Source: Trebouxia sp. TZW2008 | Lineage: Eukaryota > Chlorophyta > Trebouxiophyceae > Trebouxiales > Trebouxiaceae | Assembly: GCA_002118135.1 (NCBI GenBank) | Contig: BDIU01000067.1 | Location: forward strand, 213,218 to 277,217 | Length of the DNA: 64,000 nucleotides | Direction of reading: 5' to 3' | Part shown: positions 11,258 through 21,800 of the stretch, one piece after another | Numbering within the stretch: the stretch's first letter is position 1 | How the letters are laid out: each line of letters opens with the position of its first letter | Translations under genes and position numbers: made by a program | Notes under the pieces: generated by a model | Database searches by the model: none | Told to the model about the DNA's origin: nothing | The model's input: only the letters and a program-made list of their open reading frames with translations

Positions 11258-11681
11258 CCAAGTTGCAGTGGTTCAAACAGCTGTGGGCTCATTTTCTTTG
11301 TATGAGGTTGAAGCAGTTGGACTTGAGTATTTTTGGCGCCTGAGTTGAGTGCAGGATGAGTTGAGTGCTGACAGCTGAGTTGTTTTGACGCAAAATCAGC
11401 ACCATGTCATTGGCACACTAGTGCGTGTAGCAGTCCTGTACATTGCGTTCACAACAGGTTGTCTGCCGGCTGTACAACTACCCGTTCTCACTGTGTATCA
11501 ACAATGACAATTGTTCAATTTCTTTCAGTGAGCAAGCAGTATGTTTCAGTGCGCACGGCAATGTTTATCCAGTGACGACCGCATACAGACACCATTGTAG
11601 CAGCGTGAAACCAGTCAAAGCGCTTCATTTTCACATATCACACACTGCGAGCCACAGCGTTGCATCAATCTTAATGCAACT
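11258..11681. other. Intergenic gap between convergent RCC1 and CEP95-like genes
   Basis: The gap is 424 bp between two stop codons. It holds a short GAGTTGAGTGC-like direct repeat at about 11325-11370. I see no further coding signal, and it presumably carries both 3' UTRs. Confidence 0.5.
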
Positions 11682-14600
11682 TCAGCATGCAGACAGCTGC
11701 AGACTACGCTGTAAATGCGACCGCAATGAGCGGTTTCTTTTGGCAGAATGCGTGCTATGAAACAATGCTGCCTCATCAACCGCTGCCACACGAATAAGGC
11801 GGGCCTCATGCTGCTCCCAATCCCGCCTCTTTGCATCTTGCCTAAAAGCATGCTGCAGCAGGGCCTGCATGCAAAAACACATTTTCACGAGAATTGTTAT
11901 ATTGCAAGACTCACTGCCAAATGGGTGGCAGCATTGCTCTGCTGAACACCCCCATCTGGCAATTATCGACTTTGCCAGCAGTTTGCAGACAATTCCAGTC
12001 CAAATTGTGTCATCCCTTACAGTTGCAGTCAAATGATCTGGAAAGCTTCAGAAGAATCTCCTCTCAGTGCTGGACAGGCACTCAGATAACAGTACATACA
12101 GGCTTGTTGAGCAGTAACTTTACCAGGGCTAAGTTCTGCTTCAGATGCATACTATGCATTCATAACTTTAATATGCAACAGCACCTCTAGACACACATTA
12201 CATACTGATTCCCATTCCCAAGAAGACAGGCGCAGCTGATTGCAAAGACTTCAGGACTTTGGCATTACAACCCGTTGCTGCAAAAGTTCATGCCTTGGTC
12301 TTACGGGACAGGTTGTCTCAGTGGTTGCAAGGGCGACTTCTTGAACCCTAATGTGGGTTCAGACCTGGCAGAGGATGTGCTGATGCCTTATTCTGTCTCA
12401 GATCGGTGTGCAGCTCAGCTTGGAACAAGGACAAGACTCTGTATATATGCATGCTTGACTTGACCAAAGCCTTTGACTCAGCTAACCGAGACTTAGCTTG
12501 GCACATCCTGCTCACCCAGGGCGCACCTCCCAAGCTTGTTGCTCTCCTGAAGGACTTGCATACTGACCACTGTGGTGTGGTGCGTGCTGAATAGGACTCT
12601 GCAGATGTTGACATTGATAAGGGTTTCAAGCAAGGCTGTGTGTTAGCCCCTGATCTTTTCAATGTTTATGTTGACTCTGTGGCACGACAGCTAGAACCAC
12701 TGTTGCAACAGTCAGGTGTTACCCTTCAATACAGGATTGACGGTGATTTGAAGACAGTCAATCGCCCCACCCATTCAGAGTTGATGTGGATTTTGCTGTA
12801 CGCTGATGATATTGCCCTCATTGCTGAGGATGTGCCAAGTTTGAAAGCCTCAGTGCAGCTTGTTGATAAGGTTTTCTCCTGAATGGGGGCTGACAGTCAG
12901 CACTAGCAAGACCAAGGTCTTGATTGTCAGCAGGAATGCTGAATCTGAGGCAGCTGAGTTAGATCTTCATGTGCGTGGTGCAGCAATTGAGGTGGTACAT
13001 AAATTCAAGTACCTTGGCAGCATGTTCACTAGTGACGGCAAATTGGACACTGATATCAGTCACAGGATTGCCAATGCTAGTGCTGCTTGGCATAGTTTGA
13101 GGGCTCATGTGTGGTCCTGCAAGCATTTGACACTTGCCAGGAAGGTGCTGATTTCCAAGGACGTTGTGCTGTCTGTGCTGTTGTATGGCTGTGAGACGTG
13201 GCCAGCGTTGAAGGGCCACATAAATCGCCTTGAAGTCTTCCAGATGAACTGCCTGAGATCCTTGTGTGGGTTTAGCTGGCGTGACAAACAAACCAATGAC
13301 AGCATCAGGTCCCTCTGCAAGCTGCCTAGTCTTGATCAAGTGGTCACCCATAGGAGACTTAGGTGGCTGGGTCACACGGCACGCATGTCACAGGATAGAC
13401 TGCCCTTTCAGTGCATATTTGGACAGCTCTCAGGCACAAATGCAAAGGGTACACCCAGGGACACTTGGCAGTCAACCGTGTACAACAGTCTCTCCAACCT
13501 CCACTGTCAGTTTAAATGGTTCAGATTAGCACAAGACAGAACTGGTTGGAGACAGTTGATTGCACCTGTACGTACCTAGTTGGGCCTGCTGAGCCTGCCT
13601 AGAATGCATGTGAAATGAATGAATGAAATTACATCCTCAATTGCAATGCATCTTGCAAATGAGCATGCATGAGTGGTTTGATGAGATGTTGCACTGCTGC
13701 AGCATGACAGACCTTTTCTCTCTCCTGGCAGACACGGTTCTGGTGCTCCTGTGCAAGGCCCACTTCCAGGTCAGCACAGTGCTGCTTCAAGACACCTATC
13801 CAGTCGGCTTCAGCTGCCTTTTTTGACATGCTTGCCTGCAGCACAAATCATAACAAGGATGTTGAACGCCTACAGCAATCACAGGCATTGCAGTATTGAT
13901 GCAGCTCCAGCACAGCCGATCATGCGCCTGTGTGCTGGACTGATGAAGTTTACAGTGCTGCAAACTTCAGTATACGTCAGGACATGGAACCAAAACACAA
14001 AACAGTTGATCACAACAGAAAAAGGCATGGCTGCCGGACTTCTCTATGTGGTTGTGCGGTAATAACAGCCTGTTGCATGGTTTAGGCATGCTCCATCACC
14101 TGGGCAGGTTTACCAGGGGGTTGGGAGGAGGGACATCCCTGACGGGTCTGCTGTGTTAGGCCCTCAGCGCCCCTACTCCCTCCCCTACCAGACAGCTATC
14201 AATACAGCAACAGCACATCAGAGGCAAACAGCAGACCATACAACACTAGGCACTCTTCATAATCACCTGGGCAGCTTTGCCAGGGGGATGGGAGGAGGAG
14301 TGGCCCTGCTGCCGGGCTGCCAGCAGCTTCTCCTTCTCAGCCTCCACAGCTTCCAGGAAGGCCTGCTTCAGCATATCCTGTTGTGCAGCCACCCGCCGCA
14401 GTCGCTGAGACTCTTCTGCTGCTGCAGTCTCTGCTGCCTGCTGCTCTGCCCTGCACCACAACACAAGTGTAACGCATCATCATGTCTATCACGCTGTTTC
14501 CTGCAACTACGGACTGCTTCAGCATATCCTGCTGTGCAGCCACTCGCTGCAGTTGCTGAGACTCTTTCTGCTGCTGCTGTCTCTGCTGCCTGCTGCGCTG

Positions 14601-15676
14601 CCCTGCACTCAGTGCAGTCATGTTAACGTCGCCATCCTTGGCTGCTGCTGTCTCCGCCAAACTACGCTCGAGTCCATCAACGGCCAATGCTGCTTGCTGC
14701 ACAGCCGCTTGCCGCAGCTTGTTAGACTCTTTTGCTGCTGCCGTCTTTGCTGCTTGCTGTGCTGCCCTGCACCCAGACTACAAGTGTGACACTGCAGCTG
14801 TCAAACTACAGGTGTTGATGATGATTTCTGCATAAACTTGGGACTGCATGTCAGACTGCTGGGATGCAGCTGTCTGTGAGACAATTTTGCTGCTGCAGTC
14901 TCTGCTGCCTGCTGCGCTGCGATTTAGCCACAGCCATATCATTGCAGTCATGCTTGCTGTACTCATGTGGGGTTGCTGACTGACATTTGCCTGTAGCCGC
15001 TTCCTGTGAGACTGCATGCTGCTGCAACTTGACTTGCCTGCTGCAATGTCCTTTACGTGCTGAAACTGCTGCATTCATACCACTGCACGTAGATCTCAAG
15101 ACTTCTTGGGACTTTTATACCAGCGTTTGACGTTCATTGGCCTGTTTTGAGCCCAGCAAGAACAGCATGCGCCAGTCTTCTTGCTGCCTGTCGTGCTGCT
15201 GTGCATACATCAGACACAATCAGACTTGTTCCCTTGTTGAGATCTCATACGCTGCACACATCATCTTTGGCATGCCAGGCTTATTTGCCAAACCCTTGTC
15301 ATTGCCACAGTACATCAGCCTTGACTCTTAGCTGTTGGTCAAGGGATTTGTACACGAACATACAAACAAGTGAAGCGTCATGAACAGACCTGATCGCATC
15401 CACCTTGGCATCAAAGGCTCTGGCCCTGGAGCGCAGCATGAGTTGCTGCTGCTGGCGGGCTGCCTGCATGCGGCGCCTAGCCAGAGACTGCCTTAGCCAG
15501 GCTTGCCGCTGCACGGCCACCCGCTGCTGCTCAGCCTGCTGCTTGGCTGCCTCATAGGCCTGCTTCTGCTGACTATTCTTGGGGTCACCCTGCAGCACAC
15601 CCGCTGGTCTGCAATCATGCTTCTTCTGGTCAGAGCAGCGACTGTTGCTTGTGTGTATTCTTGCAGAGTATGGAGG

Positions 15677-15709
<33 letters not shown>

Positions 15710-18038
15710 ACGACCGCTGCTGCTCAGCTTGCTGCTTTGCCGCCTCAGAGGTCTGCTTCTGCTGACTATTCTTGGGGTCATCCTGCAGCAAATGCGCCAT
15801 ATCTTAGGGTTGAGGGTCAGATAGCTGGTACCAGCAGCAACTGTAGCTTGGTTTTGCAATCTGTGAAGGAGTCTGGGTTGCAGAAGCAGCAGTAGCAGCA
15901 CCAGCACCAGCAGCAGTTGCCAGCCGCTGCTGCTCAGCCTGCTGCTTTGCCTCCTCCTAGGCCTGCTTCTGCTGACTATTCTTGATGTCATCCTGATTAT
16001 TGCAGCAAGAAGTCTGTTCTGGCAGAACGAGAATTGAGCGCCTCCTCGTCTAGCTAGCGCGCCCTTTTCCTGAGTCACTCTCTGTGATTCCTAGAGCCTG
16101 TGCGTCTTGTCTGTTTACTGATGTTGGACTCTATCAACATGTCTCACAGAACATAATCAGCAAAATTACAGCCGCCATAGGCGCAGCATGCATATGGCCA
16201 AGCTGCAACCTCACTGGTGTATTGCGCTGCGTACCACCCACCATTTGCATTCCATCCTCAAACAGTGTGCTTGTCTAGCAAAAGCACGACCTGGCTCAAT
16301 GAGATCAGGACCTGCACACAGCAACATGCATGCCAGCTGCGGACTGATCAGTCAAGACATGTCACACTTGCAAACTCTTCAAGAAGATGACTTACCTGGT
16401 TCAGGGAGTACAGGTAGGCAAGCTTGGCAGTCATGGCTGGATCTATGAGGGAACGCCTGCAAAGCCCCTGCCCTGCTGCCTCATTGTCATCTTGATCAAC
16501 CCTGCAAAAGCAGAACTACTCCTCAGTACCAGGGGCAATCGTCAAAGCAGCATCTCAATGATGCATGCTGGCAGCAAATGAATGTTGTGATCTGAACATG
16601 ACTTTGACTGGCTGCAACTCTCTGCACAAGGACCATGGTAGTATCAGTGAAAAGCAGGTTTTGGGGACAGCAGCAGCAGCACCAGCAACCATTGTTGAAG
16701 CAGCATCTGGCAAGCCATCAACTTGCACAAACAAGGTCAGCATTCTTGTAGCAAACGATTGGCACATTATATCATCATACAGCATCTGTCCCAGACATGT
16801 GCAATCACAAAGACTCAGAGACACAGAGCACAAGTTGATAGAAGCTGCAAATGAGAGACATACCTTTGTAGGTCCTGGCCATCAGCCTGACCATCATCTT
16901 GCACTAGGGGACCAAGCGTTGATGCATAGCACTTCGGCATGACCAGCTCAGCAGCCAGCCCTTGGCTCTTTGTCTTCTGACCCTTCCTTGCAGGACGCAT
17001 AGTCTTCTTCCTCCTTTGAGTTGCTTTAGGTGCCTGATGGCTCTGACTGGCATCACCACAGTAAGCAGCTGCATCTCTGTCAACAGCACTTTGATGGTAG
17101 TCACTGCCACGGCCAGCGTTTGTGCCAGTGTCAGTGTTGCCATCTGGACCAGCTGCAGGGTACTGCTTTGGCTTCACAGAGGCTGGTGAAGCAACTGCTG
17201 CTGCAGAAATGGTTGTGAACGGCTGATTAAGATAAGTGCTGCCATGGTGTCGAGCAGCAGTTAGCTGTACAGGGGATTTGAAGGCGTCAGTATCTGCATT
17301 GCTGTCAGTGCGCATGGGGGAGACCGGCTGCATGCGGCCTGGCTCAGCTGACATCTGGTACACAGCTGGTATTTGGTCGTCATCAGGCTGACAGTCATCT
17401 GCACAGGACACCAGCGTCACAAGTCTGCCTTGTCATGTGTTGTGTGAAAGCTAGCGTGCTCTACAGCAGCTTAAGTACACAAGGGCATTGTATACTACCT
17501 GACAAGGCCTCCTGATCTGTGGCAAACAAGGCTGACAGGATCTCAAGCAGATTGCAGATGTCAACAGGGTCCCCTTCGACAATCCTGCTGCTTGAGATGT
17601 GGCTCAAGTCTGTCTGCAGGACAGCGTGTGACAGCTCCCAGATGACTATGCGGATGTTTTCTGCTCGCTCGTCTGCTGATGCTGGAGTTCTGTTGACACC
17701 CTGTAGCCTTCTGCCCAACAGAGCTTCACAGGAAGCCACAAAGAGGGATGTGCTACAAGCAGGTACTACACGTTGTTCCAGGCACCATCGAGCTGCGTGA
17801 CACGAAGCGTGTCAAACGTTGCAGACTCATACCTGGATAGGATACCCAGAGCCTCTTCTGGCTGAGTGACTTTGACCGAGACTCCCGCAGTGTCCTGTAA
17901 GGTTGGCGCTAGCTCGTAGGGTTGCTAAAATGGTATACGATGGCACGAGTATGAGCAGTACAGTACCGTGAGAGCGTTGCACAGTTGCACCAAGCTGTGA
18001 GCTCCTGCTGTTGCCAACCCAGCAGGACTCTCCAGCAT
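11682..18038 (-). CDS. CEP95: CEP95-like centrosomal/basal-body coiled-coil protein
   Basis: CEP95 is a centrosome/spindle-pole protein with an N-terminal calponin-homology-like domain. Exon 1 (17967-18038, start ATG), exon 2 (17833-17894) and exon 3 (17499-17752) encode TSLFVASCEALLGRRLQG and SHISSSRIVEGDPVDICNLL. The latter parallels the SHITGENIVKGD...NLLEIF segment I recall for animal CEP95. A polar exon follows at about 16864-17410, rich in Gln/Asp and containing a basic RRKKTMRPARKGQK patch. Then come Ala/Gln/Arg coiled-coil exons (15390-15589 and 14267-14456), an exon at 13713-13835 (KKAAEADWIGVLKQHCADLE) and a last exon at 11682-11864. The middle exons and total length are not fully resolved. 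The intron between 11865 and 13712 contains a LINE. Two coil exons are tandemly copied. Confidence 0.72.
12205..13630 (+). mobile_element. 5'-truncated, dead LINE with reverse-transcriptase domain
   Basis: Reverse-transcriptase motifs are visible in order: PIPKKTGAADCKDFRTLALQ, LDLTKAFDSANRDLAW, the catalytic YADDIAL, FKYLGSMFTSDG and LLYGCETWP, then a C-terminal RLRWLGHTARMSQDRLP region. The frame has an in-frame TAA at 12349 (CAA to TAA by context), a TAG at 12592 and a one-base insertion near 12880 that moves the rest to another frame. There is no intact 5' region or endonuclease. The 3' end matches the element at 1-310 and finishes in a short GAATGAAT tail at about 13607-13628. It lies antisense inside an intron of the CEP95-like gene. 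Confidence 0.92.
14090..14935 (-). repeat. Tandem copies (4 plus a partial) of a CEP95-like coiled-coil exon
   Basis: On the + strand the block (CTGCTGCAGTCTCTGCTGCCTG and variants) recurs at about 14409, 14560, 14724 and 14877, 151-164 bp apart. The copy at 14267-14456 is the most complete: AEQQAAETAAAEESQRLRR through KEKLLAARQQ, with a GT donor. Copies 2 and 3 retain QQDMLKQ-like or ES(N/Q)-like pieces. A partial copy of the exon's 3' end (TCACCTGGGCAGG) lies at about 14094-14135. Confidence 0.8.
15500..16000 (-). repeat. Three copies of a CEP95-like Lys/Gln/Glu-rich exon start, with CAG microsatellite
   Basis: The coding block (G/D)DPKNSQQKQ(A/T) followed by EAAKQQAEQQR occurs at about 15515-15589, 15700-15785 and 15915-15998 (the last reads DDIKNSQQKQA, then a TAG). 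The rightmost copy lacks the long continuation to LARRRMQAARQQQQL present in the 15390-15589 exon. A (CAG/AGC)n tract at about 15675-15708 separates copies. Confidence 0.78.
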
Positions 18039-18829
18039 GTCAACCAGAGCAGATATCTTGCTGAAACTTCGGAAGGGGCGATCTCAAGGATGATGAAGCC
18101 TACGACTGCACGCCAACCTTCGCGGCTGTTCCAAGCCTCGACAGCTCCGGCGCTGAATTGTGATCAGCGCACTGCAGTTAGAGCATCCAAGGGTTTGACT
18201 TTTGGCGCTTTGATCGGCAGATTAGTCAAAAACATCGGGCTTGTTAGTCACGGCAGGTCAGCATTGTGCAGAAAGCAGGTGGCTGTGCTCAGAAGCAAAT
18301 TCTCCAATGTATATGCAGACAATTACTAGACGCATCATGTACAGATGTGTATGACCAAAAAGCACCCGTGGGGCAAGCAGCTACCGTACAGCCTGATCAT
18401 CAATTCAACAAAATAAAGACTGGTGAAAACATCATCTGATAAAATGCGTGTGGCACTTGACGTCTCATAGTAAACTACGTGTGAACACATGAATGCACTG
18501 AGGGCAAGGACACAGCAATTTTGCCGACTCAGTGCCGAGCATTGCTGTTGGATACAAGCTCTTTCGCTGGTGTGGTATTGGTGTATCGTACACATACATT
18601 GTGCTTGACAGATCAGTCATCAGCATCACAACAGACGAACAGTGCAAGCCGTTTGCCCTGATGCTGATGACTTGCTCTTGTCCTTGTGCATGTATGATGC
18701 TGCAAGCGGCCTGCCCATCACAGACCTGTGCTACTAGCTACGCCTAACAGCCAAGCAGTCACAAATTTAATTGTTTAAACAAGGCCAACAACACACATTC
18801 CCGTTGCAATCAAATGACTCATGCTTGAC
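18039..18829. other. Gap between CEP95-like start and FUSC gene end
   Basis: The two genes are on the same strand in tandem. No convincing coding exon is seen. The right part probably holds the FUSC 3' UTR and the left part the CEP95-like promoter and 5' UTR. Confidence 0.4.
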
Positions 18830-21800
18830 TTACAGGCCAAGCCATGCTTGTATGTCAGCTTTGAGCTTGTTGTGACACCGAGCCTGAAGCCATGTGTCAC
18901 CACATGCAGCCTTTGCCAGCAGTGTTGCCTTGTCATTTGCATTGCTTATGGCAAACAGGAAACTGAGGTATCTCACAGCGTCATCCACTGTTCTGTCTTT
19001 GATGTGTGGCTTGTTGGGTTGGCTCTTCACCTCAAGGTGATACGCATGGGAGATCTGGATGTATTGCTTCCTCAGCTCGACCCTGCAAATTCAGGCATTG
19101 CATCAATTCTGACAGACTTGCGTGGATGCATTTGAGTGCGTCTTCATGTACCTAGTTGCTGGGTCTCAAAGCATGCCTGGCAAGGTCAACAATGGACGAA
19201 TCAACAAGTGTAACAGATGCTGACAGTTGCATTGTATGCTGCAAAGTCTGCAGATGCAAGTGCAAAGGCTGCTCATGCATCTGTTTGGGTACACCAAGAA
19301 AAACTGATTCTCTATCACAATCTCAAGGTACACGGGCATGTCTTGATTGAAACATGATATGGGGATACATGATATGGTTTCTCAAGTGTTGAAGCTACTG
19401 CTTGAGCATTTGCACTGCGTCTTCACATGCAGCTTTTAGCTGAAAGCTGCATGTGAAGATGATGTGAGCTGAGCAGCCTTGCATAGCGTACCTCTGATGC
19501 TCCAGCTGCTGTATCTGTCCTTGCACAGCTTCCAAAGTTGCATTTGAGCATCTCTCACTGAGCAGTTCTGCAGTGAGAGCGCCCAACTGCACAGTGCTCT
19601 CAGTCACGGCTGTGCTGATAGGCTCCAAGGCCTGTAAGACATTGTGATATGGTGCTGAAGTGTAACGGCCGCTGACCACTGGCTTCTGGTGAAGCATCAT
19701 TTCAAGGGCTGAGACCCTGTCTAGCAAAGTCTGCATTGCTTGCAGCAGCTCTGTGACAATCTGCATGGCAACAGTCAGCAATCAGTGCCACAGCTGCACC
19801 AGTGTAGCTGCGGCCAAAATGCTGAGAAACACAATGACACAGCAACTGAAGTGTTGATGCTATGCCAGAAGTGCTTGATTCTGTGTTCAGCATGATGTAG
19901 ACGTTGTTGCATGTTTACGTTGCTGACAGAAAGGTGGTTGAGCCTGTCAACAGACACTAGCACCCTCAACTGACATGTGCAGGCCTTTGCATGCCTGTTT
20001 GCATGTTCTGTCTGTGGACGCAAGTGCAGGCATTGCCCCCAGGCAGCAAGCACCAAGGCACAAAGGAATTGGTCAAGCAACACTGGTGTGTATATGTGCA
20101 TCTGAAACCGTCAGGGGCATGCCTTGGGCATCACCAAAATGCCCCGCTTCCATAGAACAATTTCCCTCTTTAAGGCTGTTTGCATACAAATAGCTGACGC
20201 AGCAAGCGCTATGTTCAGGCAAAAGAACAGCACAAAGGATCAGTGCAAGCAGTAGCAGTAGTAGTATGTATTTGTGCATCTGAACTTTCATGGGCACACC
20301 TTGGGCATCACCAAAATGCCCCGCTTCCACAGAACAGTCTCCCTGGCTAGGGCTGTTTGCACGCGCACAAGGGGCGCAGCAACTCGCTGCTGCAACTGAA
20401 AATGCTCGACTACTTGACCATTCTCAGCAGTGGTGTTGCTGTCTGACTCCTTCACATCATTGTAGAACTTGTTGTGGATCCTGCAGCAGAGGTGAATGCA
20501 CATGTGCCGGTATGTTCCAGATGATAGCGCAATGCATATCAGCTCCACACGTCACCCTGCTGACTGTGTACATGCAATATATCATTGATGAGACATGCTA
20601 GTTGATTTTTCCAACACCTCAACTTGGCTATGTGAAGGAAATGCCAAACTTGCCAAATACAAGCAGAGTCACAGAAAAGACAACCGCTATTGGTGCAATC
20701 AAGATTGTCATGCATGCATTGCCTCAGTATACCACAAGCTGACTGTGAGGAGCAGACGCAGTGCCAACAGCAGGCATTAGCATCAGCTTGCTTTACTATT
20801 TTGTTGACCTATATACATCTGCGGGGGCATTGCTGCTTGCTGCCGCTGCTTGTCATATCTGCTTGATTTTGCCTTCATTCATTGTAGTCAGTGTTGCTGA
20901 GTGACGCGTTGCTTATAATTGGTATTTGTTCCATTAGAACCTGCAAAGTTGCTTTGATGCGATCAGTGGCTCAGCTGACAAGACGTCACACCTGAGCCAT
21001 TAATCAAAATTGCAATCACACTTCAAGACATGGTCTCACAGCAACATGCATGTAGCATCAAGACAAGGTCAGAAGCGTACTCAAGCGTAAGCTTGGTAGC
21101 CTCCTTGTAAGCAGAGCCCAGGGTGTCCAGTGCATCAGCATAGGTGAACCTGCGGACAGTGCACAACAAATGATCATGCAGCAGAGATACACTGCTGTCT
21201 AGGTACATATGATGACTGCCAATGCTACAGAGTTGCGGCATGGTATACACACTGTCATGAAATGCTGCTGCAGAATCTCATGATAGGTGAAAGACACAGG
21301 TATAACTCACAAAGGGGCAGGGCATGTGTGCTGTCATGCAGCACATTGCAGCCGGTGGCACAGCTGTTGCATATCTTGCAGGTCAGACCTACTTGGCATG
21401 CCTAATTTGAGCTGTCAGTTGATGCTGTCAGCTGATGTACATTGATGCTGCAGGCATCAGGACAATGCAGGTCTCTGAAACTTGTTGCTTTTTGTGGCAG
21501 AATCTGGCAAAACCCTAATTTAAAGTCTATTGATCCTACCATGGCAGTATGAGTCCAATGATCAGGACCACAATGACCCCCACTGCAATGGAAGCACAGC
21601 GCCCATAGAAATACTTCACTGAGCCTGCGCTGCCTGGCACAGGACTGTACTGGCACAGGATGACTGCATCTGCTGTGATGAGGGTCAGGAAGACAGCATA
21701 CTTGAAGGGAGTGGACTGTGCTAGCCCAAACAGCCATGTGTAAGCACAGATGATCACTGCCAATGCCACCGGACTGCACCATTCACACACACTGTCATTA

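Noticed and set aside
15299..16078. 259-codon minus-strand frame read as one protein
   Set aside because: It fuses true coil exons with intron sequence. The intact exon is 15390-15589, and the rest contains decayed copies and Leu/Arg runs from CAG tracts.
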